From: Peribacillus frigoritolerans
Lineage (GTDB): Bacteria > Bacillota > Bacilli > Bacillales > Bacillaceae
Assembly: GCF_004358755.1 (NCBI RefSeq)
Contig: NZ_SMZY01000002.1
Span: forward strand, 1,054,001 to 1,118,000
Length of the DNA stretch: 64,000 bases
Reading direction: 5' to 3'
Below the pieces are notes generated by a model, which saw only the letters and a list, made by a program, of their open reading frames with translations, had not been told where the DNA came from and did no database searches. Position 1 is the stretch's first letter; the number at the start of each line of letters is the position of its first letter. Of this stretch, positions 1 through 8,372 are shown one piece after another. Both the position numbers and the translations under genes were made by a program.

Positions 1-718
1 CTTTTATTCCCTCAGCAGTAGCTCCTCCTGGTGTTGTCACTTGCTCTCGAAGTTCTTTTGGAGCAAGCTTCTCTTTCAGCATGGAAGATGAGCCGGCCAG
101 CATCTGCGAGACAAGCCTGACGGCAGTTTCATTAGAGACTCCGTAGGACTCCGCCTGATTGATTAAACTCTCTGAAAATGCATAAAGAAAAGCCGGAGCG
201 CTTCCCGTGATTGCAGTTAATTGATGAACCTGTTCTTCTGTGCACTCCTCAGCTTCGCCAATGGCATCAAGCACTTGCTTCAGCATGCTTTTATGATTTT
301 GAAGCACTGCTTTCCCGTATGCGACAAGCGACATCGATTCGCCTATTTCTGATGCTGTATTCGGCATCACCCATGCAGCCGGGGTATTCTCAGGCAGATG
401 CTCTTCTAAGAAAGATGGCCCGATACCCGCAGCTATCGTTACAACAAAATGATTATGTATGAACGGTTTCATTTCATGCAATAAATTCAAATGCACTTCA
501 GGAGGCATTGCAAGAACAACCATATCCGCTTTTTCAATATCTTCCTTCCAATTGAAAGAAGGGATGACTTGATACTTCTTCTGCAGGTAAATGAGTTTCT
601 CTTTATTCTTATGATTGGATACATAAATGTCTTTTACGTTTGAAGATTGAACAAGCCCGGATAAAATGGATTCTGCCATTCGTCCTGCTCCAATAAATAA
701 AATCGTGCTTTTTTTCAA
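1..718 (-). CDS. proC: Pyrroline-5-carboxylate reductase family protein (5' part, runs off window)
   Basis: This reverse-strand frame opens at a TTG (716-718) and stays open to the window edge, giving about 239 residues without a stop, so the C-terminus is missing. The N-terminus has a Rossmann dinucleotide site (FIGAGRMAES) followed by VLAMPPE, then VMPNTASEIGES and ITGSAPAFLYAF. The last visible part, TTPGGATAEG, matches the family's conserved TSPGGTT segment. ProC enzymes reduce pyrroline-5-carboxylate to proline with NAD(P)H. Relatives such as ComER share the fold, and no comE genes are visible here, so the exact orthologue is unsure. The TTG start was chosen because the glycine motif falls about ten residues after it. 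Confidence 0.85.
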   Translation of the reverse strand, partial: MKKSTILFIGAGRMAESILSGLVQSSNVKDIYVSNHKNKEKLIYLQKKYQVIPSFNWKEDIEKADMVVLAMPPEVHLNLLHEMKPFIHNHFVVTIAAGIGPSFLEEHLPENTPAAWVMPNTASEIGESMSLVAYGKAVLQNHKSMLKQVLDAIGEAEECTEEQVHQLTAITGSAPAFLYAFSESLINQAESYGVSNETAVRLVSQMLAGSSSMLKEKLAPKELREQVTTPGGATAEGIK

Positions 719-808
719 AAAATGACTTCCTCTCTTTATCGACTATTGTTATTTTATCAAATTATCAAACTTGAGAGTACAAAAAAACCGGCGTTGAAAC
801 ACCGGCTA

Positions 809-1894
809 TCAGCTATACTGCTTTGTTTTTTCAAATGTATCCTGTTTAGCGGATTCCACATAAATAGTACGGCTTGGGAATGCAAAACCTACACCCTCTT
901 CTTCAAGAATCGCCATAATCTTATAATTAATATCCTGCTTCACACTTAAATGGTCTGCATAGGCTGTTGTTTTCGTGAAGAAATTCAAGAAAATATCAAG
1001 GCTGTCGCCAAAAGCATTAAAGATCACATTGATTGTGTCATCATGTATACCATCGTGCTCAGACAGCATAAGTTCAATTCTCTTCACACACGTTTTCAGC
1101 TGAGATTCAGTTGTATCGTATGTCACTCCAATTGTGAATTGAATTTGCCTTTTGCCCATTTTTGTCCAGTTCGTAATGGGCTCATTGGCAAGAGTAGAGT
1201 TTGGCACGGTTACAAGCGCCTGAGGAAATGTCCGGATTCTCGTGCTTCTGAAAGAGATATCCTCTACAACCCCTTCTACACTTGGCGTCTTAATCCAGTC
1301 GCCGAGTGTAAACGGCTTTTCTGTAATGATAATGATTCCGCCAAAGAAATTGCCGATTGTTTCTTTCGCTGCAAGGGCAAATGCAAGTCCTCCAAGTCCG
1401 AGTCCTGCCACAAAACCATTTACATCATAGTTGAATTCCTGCGCAATGATGCTGAATGTAAGCGCAAGTATAAGAAAGCGCATGACCTTTGATAAAAAGG
1501 GGCCAAGAATATCATCCATCTCAAGTTCAAAACGCTGATTCACTTTGTCAAACAAGAGAGATGAAGATGCCGTCAGATTGTAAAGCCCCCATGCAATCGT
1601 CATCACGATGGAAGATCGATAAAATTGACTCAGCACTTCCCTTTGATTTTCGAAAAATGGCGAATATAGAATGGCCAAATATAGACCGATCAGGATAAAA
1701 AACATGCGCAGCGGTTTTTCATAAGCAACCAGAACATTCCTGAAAATATCAGTCGGCGTTTTGTTGCTGAACTTCAATATCATTTTGAATACGTATTTCG
1801 TGAAAAGTTTGCGAAGGACCATAAACAGCACGAAAATCCCGATGCTTACGGCAATTTGAATCAAACTTTCCATTGTCATATATTTTTCAAACAT
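809..1894 (-). CDS. MscS-family mechanosensitive channel (YhdY-like)
   Basis: This is a 361-residue membrane protein of the small-conductance mechanosensitive channel family. Hydrophobic helices fill residues 10-165. They are followed by the pore-lining helix signature GLGLGGLAFALAAKETIGNFFGG (about 165-187) and the MscS beta domain with FTLGDWI and VEDISFRSTRIRTF. Such channels open under membrane tension and release solutes on osmotic downshock. The length and the extra N-terminal helices fit YhdY of B. subtilis better than the shorter YkuT. The ATG at 1894 follows an AGGAGAG site. The gene is transcribed towards proC, and no partner gene is evident. Confidence 0.85.
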   Translation of the reverse strand: MFEKYMTMESLIQIAVSIGIFVLFMVLRKLFTKYVFKMILKFSNKTPTDIFRNVLVAYEKPLRMFFILIGLYLAILYSPFFENQREVLSQFYRSSIVMTIAWGLYNLTASSSLLFDKVNQRFELEMDDILGPFLSKVMRFLILALTFSIIAQEFNYDVNGFVAGLGLGGLAFALAAKETIGNFFGGIIIITEKPFTLGDWIKTPSVEGVVEDISFRSTRIRTFPQALVTVPNSTLANEPITNWTKMGKRQIQFTIGVTYDTTESQLKTCVKRIELMLSEHDGIHDDTINVIFNAFGDSLDIFLNFFTKTTAYADHLSVKQDINYKIMAILEEEGVGFAFPSRTIYVESAKQDTFEKTKQYS

Positions 1895-2296
1895 GAACTT
1901 CTCTCCTTACTCTTCATACCTAATGTATTCACAAAATACTATTATACTAAACTCTTCGAAAACCTCATCGTCTTTTGGTCCCTATTATTTTTAAAAAACT
2001 GGTAACTTTGAGGCTGCTTCCTGCGTCTTTCTTGTAACATCACAAAATGAAGGGCGGCAGAAACATGCATCACAACGTTATTTACCGAAATGAAGCTTAC
2101 ACCCTTTTTCACAAGTATGAAAGCGGATATTGTGAAATCTTAAAAACAAAGGGTTATTCGATGGTTATTCTTGTACATGAATCTGAGCTCCTTTATAAAT
2201 AGTATATAAAGTTAGTATTTCAGTTCAACTTTCTGGATTTTTACAGGGAATTCTGATACCGTTATCATTAAATCAATCCTGGGAGAGGTCTTAAAT
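1895..2296. other. Intergenic region, about 400 bp, divergent promoters expected
   Basis: No coding frame with a usable ribosome binding site was found between the mscS-like gene and the thioredoxin-like gene. The stretch is AT-rich near both ends, as expected for two divergent promoters. A dyad, TGATACCGTTATCA (2254-2267), lies 30 bp before the downstream start. It has 5-bp arms and could be an operator, but its spacing does not fit the Fur/PerR 7-1-7 pattern. Nothing else stands out. Confidence 0.3.
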
Positions 2297-2866
2297 ATGT
2301 CACTTAATACATGGTTTGCTAAAGGATTAACTGCACAGGAATATATCGAAAAAATGAATGTCAATAAAGAAGAAATGAACACCATCTATCAGCAATTTAC
2401 ACTTGATGAAGACGACGTATCTATTCTTGAGAGCATCCGCAATCAATCCCTTCGCGTCATTGTTCTCACAGAGGACTGGTGCGGAGATGCGATGCTGAAT
2501 AACCCTATTCTATTAAAAATAGCTGAAGAAGCAGGAATGGATGTCCGCTTTTTGCTGCGTGACTCGAACTTGGAGCTCATGGATCAATATTTAACCAATG
2601 GTACATCACGTGCGATTCCCATCTTCATTTTCATCGATCAAGAAGGAAACGAAAAAGCTGTCTGGGGACCCCGCGCTCCTAAAATTCAGCAGCTCGTTGA
2701 CCGCCTGAGAAAACCGCTGCCGGATAAAGAGCACCCGGATTTCAAAACAAAGCAATCAGAAATGATTCAAACATTAACGGCATCCTATAAAGAAGACGAA
2801 TCACTATGGAAAGAAGTTTCATATAGCATTATTACCACGCTTAAAAAGAAGAGATTGCACGTTTAA
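2297..2866 (+). CDS. Thioredoxin-family protein with a monothiol CGDA site
   Basis: This 189-residue cytoplasmic protein has a thioredoxin fold. The motif EDWCGDA at about residues 59-65 sits where thioredoxins carry CxxC, so there is one active-site cysteine and no second thiol in that turn. A cis-proline segment (SRAIPIFIFID, about 111-121) and a VWGPRAP loop follow. This matches the Thioredoxin_9-like family common in Bacillus, whose members often read WCGDA and whose substrate is not established. GGGAGAGG stands upstream of the ATG. It is transcribed alone, divergent from the mscS-like gene. Confidence 0.8.
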   Translation: MSLNTWFAKGLTAQEYIEKMNVNKEEMNTIYQQFTLDEDDVSILESIRNQSLRVIVLTEDWCGDAMLNNPILLKIAEEAGMDVRFLLRDSNLELMDQYLTNGTSRAIPIFIFIDQEGNEKAVWGPRAPKIQQLVDRLRKPLPDKEHPDFKTKQSEMIQTLTASYKEDESLWKEVSYSIITTLKKKRLHV

Positions 2867-2930
2867 TCCGCTAAGGCAATAATTGCTTTTAAAACATCCT
2901 ATCAAACTAATTAGCTCTGGCCCTTACTAA

Positions 2931-3036
2931 GAAAAGCGCAAGCGCCCGTTTAGCGCAGGCATGACAGATAAGGATCCGCCAGTAAAGGCGCTTTTTGCCT
3001 TTACTGGCGGATCCGTTCTGGCCGAGGAGTTGGGCG
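2931..3036. repeat. Dispersed hairpin repeat, copy A (about 106 bp)
   Basis: This intergenic element begins GAAAAGCGCAAGCGCCCG. Its centre is a perfect 18-bp inverted repeat (2972-2989 with 2997-3014) around a GCTTTTT loop, and it ends near GAGGAGTTGGGCG. A second copy with the same order of blocks lies at 21966-22070, also between genes, and the leading block alone recurs at 15345-15367. It carries no open reading frame of its own. It resembles small mobile or REP-like elements of Bacillus genomes and could also terminate transcription from either side. Confidence 0.75.
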
Positions 3037-3084
3037 ATTCCGCTCGCCATCGAAGCGCAAAATTTTATACTTTCTTATCTCTAG

Positions 3085-3118
3085 AAAAAGAAGTCACCTC
3101 ACCCGGTGACTTCTTTTT
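3085..3118. terminator. Bidirectional intrinsic terminator at the 3' end of the osmC-type gene
   Basis: A 14-bp stem (AAAAAGAAGTCACC with GGTGACTTCTTTTT) encloses a TCACCC loop that contains the osmC stop codon. A-tracts and T-tracts flank both sides, so it can serve the osmC-type gene and also read-through from the thioredoxin-like gene. Confidence 0.8.
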
Positions 3119-3557
3119 TACATATACTCACTTCAAGACCCATTTCAACGTTCCCTTTAATCGCACGGCTGATCATGCAGGAGCTCTCCGCCCGCTCAGC
3201 AAGCTTTCCAGCAAGCACTTCATCTTTTGCAGATGCTGTGCTTTTTAACACAATGACAGGCCGATGAATGATTTTTTTATAGGTAATGACACCATTAGTA
3301 ACATCGACAATTCCCTCTGATGTCATGGTAAGGTCTTCTTTTTCCAATCGGCTGCGCTCCATCATTGCTGCAAGTGTAATGATATAGCAGGTTGCAGCTG
3401 CGCCCAGGAGCATTTCGTCAGGGTTTGTGCCGATGCCAGGACCGTCCATTTCCGGCGGAATCGACACCTGTGTTTTTAAATTCCCGCTTTCGATTTCCCC
3501 AACATCGTTTCTAAGGCCAGGCCAATGTGCTTTTAAATGAAAAGAATGTACCGGCAT
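3099..3557 (-). CDS. OsmC/Ohr-family thiol peroxidase (YmaD-like)
   Basis: This 152-residue protein is a full-length OsmC-fold peroxiredoxin that reduces peroxides in the cytoplasm. The two family cysteines are present: one in AAATCYIITLAAMM (about residue 57) and the second in ESSCMISRAIKGN (about 126). The N-terminal HLKAHWPG and NPDEMLLGAAATC match the group annotated as SACOL1771-type peroxiredoxins, which includes B. subtilis YmaD. An AAAGGAGG site precedes the ATG. It stands between convergent and co-directional genes with no obvious partner. Confidence 0.85.
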   Translation of the reverse strand: MPVHSFHLKAHWPGLRNDVGEIESGNLKTQVSIPPEMDGPGIGTNPDEMLLGAAATCYIITLAAMMERSRLEKEDLTMTSEGIVDVTNGVITYKKIIHRPVIVLKSTASAKDEVLAGKLAERAESSCMISRAIKGNVEMGLEVSICKKEVTG

Positions 3558-3623
3558 GGAAATCCCTCCTTTTACTTAAGTATAAATCCTGGATCGTACA
3601 ATGTCCTTTAATCAGGCTGCTGA

Positions 3624-4697
3624 TTAGCTGACAGCAACATTCGCCATGAAAGCAAGATATGCAGAAACTATGAATAAAACCGCAAATGCACATGCTGCAT
3701 ATGCATTTCTTTTTTTCATAAAGCTGACCACCATCATGCCAATAAAAAGGGCAGCAAAAACAAAGAGCAGAATTCCATTCCATGTAAAAGCAAATCCGAT
3801 CTCCATTGGCGCCTCAATTTTCATTCCTTTACTAAATTCAAATAAAGGCGAAGCCCCGTCAGAACGAAGTGTTGTGCTGACATCATGAGGAGGAGCCTGT
3901 GTACCTAGTACTCCTGTTAAGAAAAAAACAATCATTACGACAATACTCTCAGCTCTTACCCAGGCGAGAGCCTGAAAATGACCGGCTCTTTTGCCTACAA
4001 AGCCATTTAAAAAAGCAAATACAAGCAAAGGGACTATACTGATATGTTTTAATAAAATCACTTGCCCGTACGATAAACTCCAGGCAGCAGCATAATCTTT
4101 CAGATCAACGACAAATGTCATAACGATTAACCCGCTTGCCGTCAAAACGGTCATACATACGAGAGCAAACGGCGTAAACCAGTTCAGGAAAGCCTGCCAA
4201 TTCTCCGCTTTTTTTGAAAACCAGGCTGCATGAAGCAAAACGCCCGTCCACAGTGTGACGGAAAGAAAATGAATGCTGTGAGAGGCGATTCCGGGCCAGA
4301 AGGATAATGATGCAGCGTGGCTGGCATATCCTAAAGCTATAATCATGAAAAGCAGCAGCAGCCCCTGAATAGATTTTGGACCATCTAAATAAATCACAAT
4401 CCATAGACAGGCGGCGGCAGCTGCTGTCATCAACCACGATTGGCCTGTCTGAAAATCAGCCAAAACCGATTGTATCGTTTGACTGATCCCGGCTATTTGA
4501 TAGAAATTCAGGATAATGTTTAAAACAGGAAAAAAAGAAAAAAGAGCGATTAACAACACCGATAACAGCAAAAATTCTTTTGGAAGCCGTATATCAGGTT
4601 TCTTGTCTTTTTTGACAAACTGCAGGACAACATGCCCAATTAAGAAAGAGAAGAGAACATACGTGATCCCTTCTCCTATCGGTATAAGATAAGCCAT
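3624..4697 (-). CDS. copD: CopD-domain copper transport membrane protein
   Basis: This 357-residue polytopic protein has about eight to nine membrane helices. Histidines within or next to helices include SHAASLS, GIASHSIHFLSVTLW and LLKHISIVPLL, as in CopD and PcoD. CopD proteins act with CopC to move copper across the membrane. In B. subtilis the two are fused with a further domain in YcnJ, while here they are separate genes. The ATG lies 5 bp after the copC stop, with an AAAGGCTG site inside the copC end, so translation is probably coupled. Uptake rather than resistance is likely, but this is inferred from the family. Confidence 0.85.
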   Translation of the reverse strand: MAYLIPIGEGITYVLFSFLIGHVVLQFVKKDKKPDIRLPKEFLLLSVLLIALFSFFPVLNIILNFYQIAGISQTIQSVLADFQTGQSWLMTAAAAACLWIVIYLDGPKSIQGLLLLFMIIALGYASHAASLSFWPGIASHSIHFLSVTLWTGVLLHAAWFSKKAENWQAFLNWFTPFALVCMTVLTASGLIVMTFVVDLKDYAAAWSLSYGQVILLKHISIVPLLVFAFLNGFVGKRAGHFQALAWVRAESIVVMIVFFLTGVLGTQAPPHDVSTTLRSDGASPLFEFSKGMKIEAPMEIGFAFTWNGILLFVFAALFIGMMVVSFMKKRNAYAACAFAVLFIVSAYLAFMANVAVS

Positions 4698-4702
4698 GCT
4701 GA

Positions 4703-5269
4703 TCAGCCTTTCTTTTTCATTAAGAGAACGATGCCAATCACGGCAATAACACCAATTGCTACAAGAATAACCGTCATGACCGGGCTGTTCTCAGACCGCT
4801 CTGACTCCGCGTTTTCAGCCTGTTGATCTGTTTGTGCTGTCTTATCATTTTCCGCATTTTGATCATCCTCATTCATTGCTGTTTCATCATCAGTGGATGG
4901 TTGAGGCTCTTCTTCCTTGACCTCTTGCTGAACGGTAAAGGCAAGAGTGCCTTCCATCTCATGTCCGTCTTCACCGATGATTTTCCAATCTGCTGTGTAT
5001 GATCCATTTTCAAGTTCACTTGAAGAAATTCCTTTAAGTGTTTCTCCTTCAGCCTTCACTTCCAGGGGTACGTCAGCGCCATCTCTAGTTAAGGTCATCG
5101 TACTCAGTGACTCAATGGGTGTATCAAAGGTTAACTCAATTTCTTTAACCGGTTCTGTTACGGTCGAACCTTCTTCAGGATTTGATGAGGTCATATGAGT
5201 ATGTGCAAAAGCTGTATTCGGTAAAATGAGCAGAACGAGCATTCCAAATAGAGAAAGTATTTTTTTCAT
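4703..5269 (-). CDS. copC: CopC-domain copper-binding protein, membrane-anchored
   Basis: This 188-residue exported protein starts with a signal peptide (MKKILSLFGMLVLLILPNTA), probably cut before AHTHM. The mature N-terminal histidine and the later EDGHEMEG are the known Cu(II) ligands of CopC. The beta-sandwich domain runs to about residue 113. An acidic, glutamine- and asparagine-rich linker (about 114-162) and a C-terminal helix with a KKKG end follow, so it is anchored on the outer face of the membrane. It is the first gene of a two-gene copC-copD operon. Confidence 0.88.
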   Translation of the reverse strand: MKKILSLFGMLVLLILPNTAFAHTHMTSSNPEEGSTVTEPVKEIELTFDTPIESLSTMTLTRDGADVPLEVKAEGETLKGISSSELENGSYTADWKIIGEDGHEMEGTLAFTVQQEVKEEEPQPSTDDETAMNEDDQNAENDKTAQTDQQAENAESERSENSPVMTVILVAIGVIAVIGIVLLMKKKG

Positions 5270-5452
5270 ATGTATCTTCCTTTCTAGAGGTAAATTCTAA
5301 TTTTCATTTTAACATGATGTTTCAGCTTCCAATTCGCCGAATTTCGACAGTTTTCTAAACACTGTCCCTCTTCTTAAAGGTTTGTTTAAAAAGCAAACGG
5401 TATACTCCTCTATTTGGATGTTCACTTTCAAATAAAAAAACCGGGAATGTAA

Positions 5453-5938
5453 TCACCCGAGTTTTTCTGCCGTTGTCTGCAATTGTTTCATATCATCCAG
5501 CAATAGCTGCTTATCTGTGTCTTGCTCTATTAGATTGCTTGCTTGAAGTGCTTTTACGAAGTAGAGATTGAAGTTAGCCAGATCCTCTGCTGTAAAATAG
5601 GCCCTTGCAAGCCCCTCATATGCATAAGCTAAATCAAAATCACCAATCTGATTGGACAGACAGATTTCCAGATTGCGGTTTGCATGATAGAGGGCTGGCT
5701 CAGGTCTGCCGGCAATCGCATACACCCTTGCTATTTGCCATTCTCCGCGCGAGAGGTTAACCGCTGTGCCAACCTGCTCCCAATGATATCTTGATGCATG
5801 CGCCATATGAATCATCGCATCTGTTTCATCGGGTGTGCGGTCCTGTTTTTCCATCAAGTTCCACACTCCATTGAATAAAGACACCGCACATTTTTTATGA
5901 AAATCGTTGCTCGCATCAACTGCTGTTTCACTATCCAC
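5453..5938 (-). CDS. Uncharacterised helical (TPR-like) protein
   Basis: This 161-residue soluble protein has no motif I can tie to a function. It is helical throughout, with repeats of the type YHWEQVG...RGEWQIARVYAIAGRPEPALYHANR and DLAYAYEGLARAYFTAEDL. Their alternating small and large residues resemble tetratricopeptide helices. It starts 15 bp after the DedA gene and is probably co-transcribed with it. An imperfect hairpin followed by T residues lies just past its stop. A scaffolding role is the only reasonable guess. Confidence 0.6.
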   Translation of the reverse strand: MDSETAVDASNDFHKKCAVSLFNGVWNLMEKQDRTPDETDAMIHMAHASRYHWEQVGTAVNLSRGEWQIARVYAIAGRPEPALYHANRNLEICLSNQIGDFDLAYAYEGLARAYFTAEDLANFNLYFVKALQASNLIEQDTDKQLLLDDMKQLQTTAEKLG

Positions 5939-5952
5939 CCTAATCTCCCTTG

Positions 5953-6558
5953 TTAACGTGACCTCATTTTTTTCCGGCGATAATACCTAATAAAGATAAT
6001 CGATAGAAAAAGCAAACATCCAGCCCCAATAAAAAACGGACCAAATCTAGTAAGATACCCGTTTACTGCATCGATGGAAGAGCCGAATTTATTGCCCAGG
6101 CCAAAAAAGAGAATGGCCCATAAAAATGCTGATCCATATGCCAGCAGAGCGAATTTCCAAAACTTTAATTTATTCATGCCGGCGAGTACCGGTCCAAGAT
6201 GCCGCAGCAGCGGGAAAAAATAGGTCATGCCAAGTGTATAATCGCCATGTCTTGCAAATAACTGCTGAAATTTAATAAATCGGCGTTTTGCTCTTTCTCT
6301 TCTCACCAAAAAAGACAGAGCCAGTTCCCCAAAACTTTTTCCGACAAAAAACCAAAAGGTTAGTGCCGTCATAATGCCTAAATAGGAAGAAAAAAAGGCA
6401 GGTACAGGGTGCAAAATCCCATGAGAAGAAGCAAATCCGCCCATCATGACAATCACTTCGTTAGGAAGCGGGATAAAAAAGGTACCTGCAGACAGCATGA
6501 CAAACAGAGCCAAATACCCATACTCCTCTATAAAAATAAGAATCTCAGAAATCTCCAT
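5953..6558 (-). CDS. DedA-family membrane protein
   Basis: This 201-residue protein is of the DedA/VTT (SNARE-associated) family, with four to five hydrophobic stretches. Near the start it has the re-entrant-loop motif GTFFIPLPNEVIVMMGG, and in the middle the family's arginine segment FFPLLRHLGPVLAGMN. DedA proteins include UptA (YngC) of B. subtilis, which recycles undecaprenyl phosphate, and others linked to phospholipid scrambling. Which lipid this one handles cannot be told. The ORF begins 70 bp from the HD-GYP gene and heads a two-gene unit with the TPR-like gene. Confidence 0.85.
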   Translation of the reverse strand: MEISEILIFIEEYGYLALFVMLSAGTFFIPLPNEVIVMMGGFASSHGILHPVPAFFSSYLGIMTALTFWFFVGKSFGELALSFLVRRERAKRRFIKFQQLFARHGDYTLGMTYFFPLLRHLGPVLAGMNKLKFWKFALLAYGSAFLWAILFFGLGNKFGSSIDAVNGYLTRFGPFFIGAGCLLFLSIIFIRYYRRKKMRSR

Positions 6559-6629
6559 TATCTCACTGCCTTCATCTTTATCTATCTTCTATTATACTAA
6601 GATAATAAGAGTTAGAATATAAAGACGCC

Positions 6630-7532
6630 TCAATCAATTTTACCTTCCTTGTGCAAGATGGAGATCAATGTATTCACGATCTCTTGATCAAAATGGATTC
6701 CGCTCCATTTTTTCAGTTCACGAACAGCTTCATCTGCACGAAGAGCATTGCGGTAAACCCGATCCTGCGTCATCGCATCATAGGTGTCGCTTACTGTTAC
6801 GATTTTAGATTCCAGCAGGATTTCTTCTGATTTCAGTCCAAAAGGATAGCCTGAACCATCTAATTTTTCATGATGCTGCAGAATGATCTCACTTACCCCT
6901 TTTTGATGTTTCAAGATTTCAGCTCCATCAATGGGATGCTTTTTTATGATCGAAAATTCCTCATCAGTCAGTTTCTCCGGTTTATTTAAGATCTCAGCCT
7001 GTACATTAATTTTTCCGATATCATGAAGCAAAGATGCTACGTAAAGGTTTTCAAGTCTTCTCTTATCAAGGCCCAGTTCTTTGGCAATCTTTATGGAATA
7101 TTCCTGTACTCTCATGCTGTGATTGTACGTGTAGCGATCCTTATGTTCTACTTTCTGAACCATGCTTGTAAACTTCTCTATTTCATCGCTTAAATCATCA
7201 AAAGCCGGTTCTGTAATAAACCAAAGCAGTTCTACATCGGTTAATGCTTTAAAGAAGATTGGCTTTTTCAAATCCTGAACATAAAAATAATCTTTCTCTT
7301 TCAGCAGCCTGCTTTCGTTATTTTCCTCAAAGAAAACTTCCCCTTTAATGATGTAATAGAATTCAAAGGAGTCTCTCTTATCTCCGGGATATATATAGAA
7401 CATCCGATCCTTCAATATGCTTTGAAAAAGAATCTCTGTTCCTTCATTTTTAAGCAGCAGACTTAATTCTGCCGACTGCTGTTTTACTGTATTGATGTAA
7501 CTGCCCCTTTTAAAAATATGCAGCCCTTCCAT
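6630..7532 (-). CDS. HD-GYP domain protein with N-terminal cupin-like sensor
   Basis: The protein has 300 residues from the ATG at 7532, preceded by TTTGGAGGG; a longer frame would start over that site. Residues about 45-110 look like a cupin or cAMP-binding type beta-barrel (YIIKGEVFFEENNESRLL). Residues about 135-300 are an HD-GYP domain with LLHDIGKI, a KKHPIDGAEIL segment and HHEKLDGSGYP, followed by SDTYDAMTQDRVYR. HD-GYP proteins usually hydrolyse cyclic di-GMP, and the HD and GYP residues are intact. The sensor ligand is unknown. A secreted coiled-coil protein lies directly upstream, so the two may be linked. Confidence 0.85.
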   Translation of the reverse strand: MEGLHIFKRGSYINTVKQQSAELSLLLKNEGTEILFQSILKDRMFYIYPGDKRDSFEFYYIIKGEVFFEENNESRLLKEKDYFYVQDLKKPIFFKALTDVELLWFITEPAFDDLSDEIEKFTSMVQKVEHKDRYTYNHSMRVQEYSIKIAKELGLDKRRLENLYVASLLHDIGKINVQAEILNKPEKLTDEEFSIIKKHPIDGAEILKHQKGVSEIILQHHEKLDGSGYPFGLKSEEILLESKIVTVSDTYDAMTQDRVYRNALRADEAVRELKKWSGIHFDQEIVNTLISILHKEGKID

Positions 7533-7580
7533 TTGACAGCCCTCCAAATCAGAAAAGGATTGCGGAATCTTTTTCTCTGT

Positions 7581-8126
7581 TTATGGTCCAACAACTTTAA
7601 GCGGATCCACCCAAACCTTTTTTCCGCCAAGCTCAACTAAAATCCATGTACATTCCACAGTTATTCCATTCTCAGCGGCTTTGCTGATGGTCTCAGCTGA
7701 AAGTTCATTTGTAACCTCCAGCAGATTCTGAATTAGTTGATCAAGCTCTCTATCAAACTTTTTTTGCAGTTCTTCAAGCTTTTCATTTTCTTTCAGGAGC
7801 TTTTCCTCTGCATTCTCCAATTTTTTCATCATTTTTTTATCATCTTTTGCATCCTGAAGCTCTATTGCCAAGTTTGTGATCTCTGATTGTACCTGTACAA
7901 TTCGTTCTTGAGTCTCTTGTTTGTCTTTTAAATACCTGCTCTCAAGCTTCTCTGATTCTTCAACTGCCTTTTCTATTAATAAATCTATTTTCTCATTTGC
8001 CTCCGCAACCAGCAAATGAACTTCATCCTCACTTAATCGTTTGTTGCTTTCTGCGAAAGCTGCAGGAACTGCTGAATAAATGGTAATAAATAAAATAGCC
8101 AATACAAGCGAAACAATCTTTCTCAT
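7581..8126 (-). CDS. Secreted coiled-coil protein of unknown function
   Basis: This 181-residue protein starts with a signal peptide (MRKIVSLVLAILFITIYSAV) and a likely cut after AFA. From about residue 35 to 145 it is a heptad-rich coiled coil with many Glu, Lys and Leu, for example ENAEEKLLKENEKLEELQ. It ends in a short hydrophobic block (WILVELGGKKVWVDPLKVVG) that might form a small beta hairpin. I do not recognise the family. It sits just before the HD-GYP gene in the same orientation, about 50 bp away. Confidence 0.65.
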   Translation of the reverse strand: MRKIVSLVLAILFITIYSAVPAAFAESNKRLSEDEVHLLVAEANEKIDLLIEKAVEESEKLESRYLKDKQETQERIVQVQSEITNLAIELQDAKDDKKMMKKLENAEEKLLKENEKLEELQKKFDRELDQLIQNLLEVTNELSAETISKAAENGITVECTWILVELGGKKVWVDPLKVVGP

Positions 8127-8333
8127 TTTTCATCCCCCTCAAATTTTTACTGATTAATCACAATTTTTTAACTTTTCATTGCTATTATATCTCAATGATG
8201 ACAATATGTAGTAAAAAAGATCGAATTTTGTAAAAAAAGCATGATTAATATGTTTGCAGATCAACATTATGTAAGATGATCGAAGGCATCGTTGGGTATG
8301 GGTACCTGGATTTCGCTTTTTCATTTCCACAAA

Positions 8334-8362
8334 AAAGTGATGCAGCATAGGCTGCATCACTT
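8334..8362 (-). terminator. Intrinsic terminator after the antiporter gene
   Basis: A perfect 12-bp stem (AAGTGATGCAGC with GCTGCATCACTT) around an ATAG loop lies 11 bp past the stop of the K+/H+ antiporter. A T-run follows on the reverse strand (TTTTTTG). Confidence 0.85.
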
Positions 8363-8372
8363 CTTTAACTAT

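Noticed and set aside
950-1492. 180-codon forward frame opposite the mscS-like gene
   Set aside because: Antisense shadow of a well-supported gene, with a cysteine-rich, unstructured product.
2254-2267. Fur or PerR box TGATACCGTTATCA before the thioredoxin-like gene
   Set aside because: The dyad is one base too short for the 7-1-7 pattern, and the gene is not a typical target. It is kept only as a weak dyad.
2961-3248. 95-codon forward frame
   Set aside because: It runs over the dispersed hairpin repeat and the antisense of the osmC-type gene; no ribosome site.
8154-8360. 68-codon reverse frame between the coiled-coil gene and the antiporter
   Set aside because: It starts inside the antiporter terminator hairpin, has no ribosome site and no recognisable features.
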